A stretch of 40,045 nt of DNA. Source: Nocardioidaceae bacterium. GTDB lineage: Bacteria > Actinomycetota > Actinomycetes > Propionibacteriales > Nocardioidaceae. The DNA lies in assembly GCA_013695785.1 (NCBI GenBank), contig JACCZT010000034.1, positions 1 through 40,045 on the forward strand. Direction: 5' to 3'. Positions 36,772 to 40,045 of the stretch are shown piece after piece. The position numbers and the translations under genes are program-made. The notes beneath the pieces are model-generated. The model had not been told where the DNA came from and did not search any database. It worked only from the letters and a program-made list of their open reading frames with translations. Within the stretch, counting starts at the first letter, position 1. The number at the start of each line of letters is the position of its first letter.

Positions 36772-37635
36772 TCAGTGCTCCAGGTCGGCGGCGTCGGTGG
36801 CGTCCGCGGTGGGAGCGCGCAGGCGCGTCGAGGCCATGATCGTCGCGAAGTGGCCGACGACGGCGAGCACCGACAACGGCGCGAGCGCGAGGAGGAGAAC
36901 CTGGGTTCCGGCGACGGAGGTGTCGACGATGATGGCGACGACGGTGGCGGCGAAGGCGAGAAGGGTCAGCTCGACCGAGTGGTACAAGCGGTGGAAGGGC
37001 AGGTAGCGGACAACGCGGCGCAGGCGCGAGACCAGGCCGGGGCGAGGGGCGGTAGCGGCGGCGGTGTCGGGGAGACGGCCCATGCCGGCGAACGCACGGG
37101 AGACGTGCACCATGTCGTTGAGCGCCTTGTTGAGGAGGATGACCACGGCGAGCAGGGCGCCGAGCGTCGTCCACTCGTAATGGCCGCTGATGTCGCCCAC
37201 GCCGCCGGCGGCGCGGACCCCGAGCGCGATGGGGATGAGGGACTCGGTGGTGTAGTGGCCGACCTTGTCCAAGAACACGCCGGCGGGGGAGAACGTGCCT
37301 CGCCAGCGGGCGACCTCGCCGTCGCAGCAGTCGATGAGCTGCTGCAGCTGACCGAAGAACACTGCGAGCGCGACACCGGCGATGCCGGGGATCAGCAGTG
37401 ATCCCGCCGCGCACCAACCGGACAGGATCATCAGGTAGGTGACGGCGTTGGCGCTGAACCCGAGGCGGACCAGTGGGCGGGAGAGGTACGGCGAGATGTC
37501 GCGCAGGTACAGGTCAGCAGTCCAGTGCTCGGCGCTCTTGCGTGCCCGCACCTCCGGCGGTTGGGCGATGGCCCGGAACTCCGCGAAGCTCGGGTTGGCC
37601 GGGCGGGCTGGGCCTGGTGGGTTCGGGCGGGGCAC
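36772..37635 (-). CDS. CDP-alcohol phosphotransferase (variant catalytic motif)
   Basis: 287 residues from GTG 37635, placed 7 nt after a TAGTTT box; the track uses TTG 37644, which overlaps the box. Integral membrane enzyme of the CDP-OH-P family, with about six helices. It moves a phospho-alcohol from a CDP-alcohol (or CDP-diacylglycerol) to an acceptor alcohol. The signature D-x2-DG-x2-AR-x8-G-x3-D-x3-D is present from D102 (DCCDGEVARWRG, then GVFLDKVGHY), except that the final aspartate, proposed as catalytic base, is His here. Its place upstream of a TagF-like gene suggests a role in a phospho-polyol polymer or inositol lipid. Confidence 0.85.
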   Translation of the reverse strand: MPRPNPPGPARPANPSFAEFRAIAQPPEVRARKSAEHWTADLYLRDISPYLSRPLVRLGFSANAVTYLMILSGWCAAGSLLIPGIAGVALAVFFGQLQQLIDCCDGEVARWRGTFSPAGVFLDKVGHYTTESLIPIALGVRAAGGVGDISGHYEWTTLGALLAVVILLNKALNDMVHVSRAFAGMGRLPDTAAATAPRPGLVSRLRRVVRYLPFHRLYHSVELTLLAFAATVVAIIVDTSVAGTQVLLLALAPLSVLAVVGHFATIMASTRLRAPTADATDAADLEH

Positions 37636-37642
37636 GGCGGTC

Positions 37643-37648
37643 AAACTA
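37643..37648 (-). promoter_or_regulatory. Putative leaderless promoter of the CDP-alcohol phosphotransferase operon (-10 TAGTTT)
   Basis: Minus-strand TAGTTT, then 7 nt, then GTG 37635. The TTG start of the ORF track lies inside this box. Confidence 0.5.
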
Positions 37649-37683
37649 GCACGGGGCGCAGCCCGTACCCGCGTCCCGAAGCG

Positions 37684-38667
37684 TCACTGCGGAGGGGTTC
37701 CTTCTCCGAACGGGCGTCCACCGAGCTCGGAGCGGGTATGGGGAAGCAGCCAACTGGACTCGTCCGGACCTTTCGGCACGATCTGGGTGGGATTGATGTC
37801 GGTGTGGACGATGTAGTAGTGCTGCTTGATCTGCTCGAAGTCGACCGTGTCGCCGAAGCCGGGGGTCTGGTACAGGTCGCGTGCGTAGTCCCACAGGACC
37901 GGCATCTCGCTGAGCTTCTGCCGGTTGCACTTGAAGTGGCCGTGGTAGACCGCGTCGAACCGCACGAGGGTGGTGAACAGTCTGACGTCGGCCTCGGTGA
38001 TGGTGTCGCCGACGAGGAAGCGCTGCTCGGCCAGGCGGTCGCTGAGCCAGTCGAGCCGCGCGAACAGACGGTCGTATCCGCGCTCGTACGCCTCCTGTGA
38101 GCCGGCGAAACCACACCGGTAGACGCCGTTGTTGACGTCGGTGAAGACGAGCTCGGCGACCTCGTCGATCTCCTTGCGCAGGGGCTCGGGGTACAGGTCG
38201 GGCGCGCCGGGGCGGTGGTGGTCGGCCCACTCCGTGGAGAGGTCGAGCGTGATCTGCGGGTAGTTGTTGGTGACGACCATGCCGGTTGCGATCTCGACCA
38301 TTGCCGGGACGGTGATCCCCCTCGGGTAGTCGGAGAACCGGGCGAAGTACGCCTGTTGGAGGCGCTCGATGCCGAGGACGGGATCGATACCGCCGGGATC
38401 GAGGTCGAAGGTCCAGCTGCGCTCGTCGTGGGTGGGGCCGCAGACACCCATCGAGATGGAATCCTCGAGACCGAGCAGGCGGCGCACGATGATCGAGCGG
38501 TGCGCCCAAGGACAGGCGCGGGCAACGACGAGGCGGTAGCGACCGGACTCGACGGGCCAGCCGTCGCGGCCGTCCTTGGTGATCCGGTCCTCGATGTAGT
38601 TGGTGTCGCGGGTGAACTCCTTGCCGGTCTCGACGTATGCGCCGGTGGTGCTCTGATCGGTGCTCAT
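37684..38667 (-). CDS. Xi-class GST-like / glutathionyl-hydroquinone reductase family protein
   Basis: 327 residues from ATG 38667. The N-terminal thioredoxin-fold half carries the catalytic Cys in ARACPWAHRSIIVRRLLGL, the CPWAHR motif of Xi-class (YqjG/ECM4) GSTs. The helical C-terminal half has LFARLDWLSDRLAEQRFLVGD and ITEADVRLFTTLVRFDAVYHGHF. Xi-class enzymes reduce glutathionyl-hydroquinones. Most actinobacteria use mycothiol instead of glutathione, so the natural thiol substrate may be mycothiol (inference). Cytoplasmic. A weak -10 (CAGACT) sits 6 nt upstream. It lies 40 nt upstream (opposite-side end) of the CDP-alcohol phosphotransferase gene. Confidence 0.92.
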   Translation of the reverse strand: MSTDQSTTGAYVETGKEFTRDTNYIEDRITKDGRDGWPVESGRYRLVVARACPWAHRSIIVRRLLGLEDSISMGVCGPTHDERSWTFDLDPGGIDPVLGIERLQQAYFARFSDYPRGITVPAMVEIATGMVVTNNYPQITLDLSTEWADHHRPGAPDLYPEPLRKEIDEVAELVFTDVNNGVYRCGFAGSQEAYERGYDRLFARLDWLSDRLAEQRFLVGDTITEADVRLFTTLVRFDAVYHGHFKCNRQKLSEMPVLWDYARDLYQTPGFGDTVDFEQIKQHYYIVHTDINPTQIVPKGPDESSWLLPHTRSELGGRPFGEGTPPQ

Positions 38668-38673
38668 GGATCC

Positions 38674-38679
38674 AGTCTG
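38674..38679 (-). promoter_or_regulatory. Weak leaderless promoter candidate of the GST-like gene (-10 CAGACT)
   Basis: Minus-strand CAGACT, then 6 nt, then ATG 38667. The first base departs from TAnnnT, so support is weak. Confidence 0.3.
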
Positions 38680-38700
38680 CCTGACCGCGGTGGTGCTGGC

Positions 38701-39603
38701 TCAGCTGGTGAGCAGTGGAGTGGCTTCTTTGATGGTCAGGGTGGTCGGTGGTCCTTGGGTGGTGAGGGTTTGGTCGATGGTCTGCCAGTTGCGGTCGTTG
38801 ACGCGGAATCGGATCTGGTAGGTGATGTGGAGGCGGGGGTGCAGGTTGGTGGCGCGGTGGTGGTAGCGGTGGACGATGGAGCCTTGGGGGTAGGGGGCGC
38901 CGGGGGTGGTGGTTGTCAGTGTTTCGCCGTCTCCGGTGTGCCAGGTGTAGCGGGCCGGGTGGGCGATGATGTCGATGTCGTAGCCGAGGAGTCTGGTGGT
39001 GTGGTTGAAGACGGGTTCGGTGGTGTAGAAGATGGTTTCGAGGTTGACCAAGGTGGTGTCGGCTGGTTGGACCTGGATGCGGCGGGTGGGTAGGCCGATG
39101 GTGCGGACCTCGCGCAGGACCACTGCTGGGGTGACCTGCGGCCGCCGTGTGACCGGCGGGCTGCCGTCGGCTGGTGGCGGTGGTGGTTGCCCGGCGTAGC
39201 AGACGGTGTTGACCGGTACCCAACTGCGACCGGGCGGCTGTTCCCAAAGGGTCCATTTCAACTGACCGACAGGACAGGTCTGCGCCGCACCGCAGGAAAC
39301 CGCGTCGCCGGGCAGTGAATTCTCCGAGCACGCAGGTCGCCACATGTACTTAGGCGTGGGAGCATCGTCGACGTCGACAGGAGTCGACGACCCAGGAGCC
39401 GGGGAGTCCGACGGTGGCGAGCTGGCATCAGCAGATCCCGGTACCGTGTCATTTGCTACAGCATTGAGGCTTGGGTTCTTCGGATTCGCAACGACGTTCG
39501 CTCCATCGCCGTCATCGGCGAACACACCCTGTGCGATGCTCGCCGATTGCCCGCAGATGGCAGCGAGGATTGCAGCCACCACAACCACCAGAACGGCCTT
39601 CAT
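38701..39603 (-). CDS. Secreted protein of unknown function with PKD-like domain
   Basis: 300 residues from ATG 39603, which overlaps the stop of the upstream DUF6318 gene (ATGA). An N-terminal signal peptide (MKAVLVVVVAAILAAICGQS) has no good lipobox, since Ile precedes the Cys. A Ser/Pro/Asp-rich linker follows, then a Cys-containing segment (CSENSLPGDAVSCGAAQTC) and a C-terminal beta-rich region with a PKD-like core (YTWHTGDGETLTT). It is likely exported to the wall or medium. I do not recognise a characterised function. The coding strand of the last ~400 nt is very C/A-rich, unlike most neighbours. Probably co-expressed with the DUF6318 gene. Confidence 0.75.
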   Translation of the reverse strand: MKAVLVVVVAAILAAICGQSASIAQGVFADDGDGANVVANPKNPSLNAVANDTVPGSADASSPPSDSPAPGSSTPVDVDDAPTPKYMWRPACSENSLPGDAVSCGAAQTCPVGQLKWTLWEQPPGRSWVPVNTVCYAGQPPPPPADGSPPVTRRPQVTPAVVLREVRTIGLPTRRIQVQPADTTLVNLETIFYTTEPVFNHTTRLLGYDIDIIAHPARYTWHTGDGETLTTTTPGAPYPQGSIVHRYHHRATNLHPRLHITYQIRFRVNDRNWQTIDQTLTTQGPPTTLTIKEATPLLTS

Positions 39604-40043
39604 CGGTCGAGGGCTTTCTGTTCAGTGAGTTCAGTAACGGCCCACGCCCCGGCACGGAAGGCCGTTGCGATTCGCAGTTTGTAGCGACCGCCCTCGCCGA
39701 CCTTGATTTGATCCCCCTTCTTGAGGGCGAATCTGGTCCGCGGCGCGTCGATGTCAACTAACACAGTCGCCGTGGGGCCATCGAGGTAGGCGACTGGGTC
39801 GCCGGGTTCCCAACCGTCGTCTTTGAAGAAGCCGCCGTTGGCGTAGGTCTTGCGGTACAGGTCGATGTAGTTGTCGCATCCCTGGCACTCGGGCGATGTC
39901 TTTGCTTGTAGCGGTTTGACGTCGCCTGTTGCGGAGGCGTGGTTCATGAGGTCGATGTAGTGCTGGACGAATCTTGCGGCACCTTTGGCCGTGTTGGGTT
40001 TGGCGGCGGCAGGGAGGGTTGGTGGTGTGGGATCGGTCGGTGA
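39600..40043 (-). CDS. DUF6318 family protein, 5' truncated by window edge
   Basis: The ORF track starts at an internal Met (39947), but the frame stays open to the window edge, so the true start is outside; 147 residues are visible. The upstream part is Pro/Thr-rich (SPTDPTPPPTLPAAA), then the family-like core NTAKGAARFVQHYIDL, with cysteines CQGC and the aromatic pattern KTYANGGFFKDDGWEPGD. This matches my recollection of DUF6318 proteins, often lipoproteins of actinobacteria; the lipobox, if any, lies outside the window. Function unknown. Its TGA overlaps the start of the secreted PKD-like gene, so the two form an operon. Confidence 0.7.
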   Translation of the reverse strand, partial: SPTDPTPPTLPAAAKPNTAKGAARFVQHYIDLMNHASATGDVKPLQAKTSPECQGCDNYIDLYRKTYANGGFFKDDGWEPGDPVAYLDGPTATVLVDIDAPRTRFALKKGDQIKVGEGGRYKLRIATAFRAGAWAVTELTEQKALDR

Positions 40044-40045
40044 TG

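Overview
The window is high-GC DNA with dense, often overlapping genes. The gene content points to an actinobacterium: mreBCD/mrdA/rodA, the TIGR03960 and DUF2344 pair next to an arginine-rich RNase E, obgE-proB-nadD-rsfS, and a DUF6318 protein. The TreX/TreY/TreZ set and the polyol-phosphate polymer genes fit Propionibacteriales, probably Nocardioidaceae. This placement is inference from gene content; no marker phylogeny was possible. There is no sign of phage, IS element, CRISPR array or plasmid functions.

Layout. (1) 1-625: 3' part of a NarL/LuxR-type response regulator. (2) 889-6602: mreB-mreC-mreD-mrdA-rodA, the cell-elongation operon, with mostly overlapping stops and starts. (3) 6643-11080: TIGR03960-type radical SAM gene, a GNAT gene, a convergent MFS exporter and a DUF2344 gene. 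(4) 11284-17397: RNase E, L21, L27, Obg GTPase and glutamate 5-kinase; proA is not next to proB. (5) 17452-19821: a conserved-looking small protein, a 49-residue membrane protein, nadD, rsfS, a histidine phosphatase and tRNA-Ala(GGC). (6) 19870-26259: glgX/treX, treY and treZ, converting glycogen to trehalose. (7) 26327-28849: acyl-ACP desaturase, a DinB-like protein and a family 2 glycosyltransferase. (8) 28891-37635: a wall-glycopolymer island with an ABC-2 exporter pair, a fused CDP-ribitol synthase (TarI plus SDR reductase), an ExoA-like glycosyltransferase, two TagF-like polyol-phosphate transferases, a CDP-alcohol phosphotransferase and an embedded YjbR/MmcQ gene. (9) 37684-40043: a Xi-class GST-like reductase, then a two-gene operon for a DUF6318 protein and a secreted PKD-like protein.

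How the genes work together. The mre/rod block builds the lateral wall. The island at 29-38 kb looks like a set for making CDP-ribitol from ribulose 5-phosphate, polymerising polyol phosphate and exporting it, that is, a teichoic-acid-like polymer. Trehalose and desaturase genes add stress and membrane functions.

One pattern recurs across the window: a -10-like hexamer (mostly TAnnnT) 6-7 nt before an ATG/GTG, with no Shine-Dalgarno sequence. I read these as leaderless promoters and used them to choose several start codons, which differ from the longest ORF in the track. No gene-free stretch exceeds 300 bases; the largest gaps (626-888, 11081-11283, 27278-27446) are described below. All motif, repeat and promoter calls were made by eye, without database searches.
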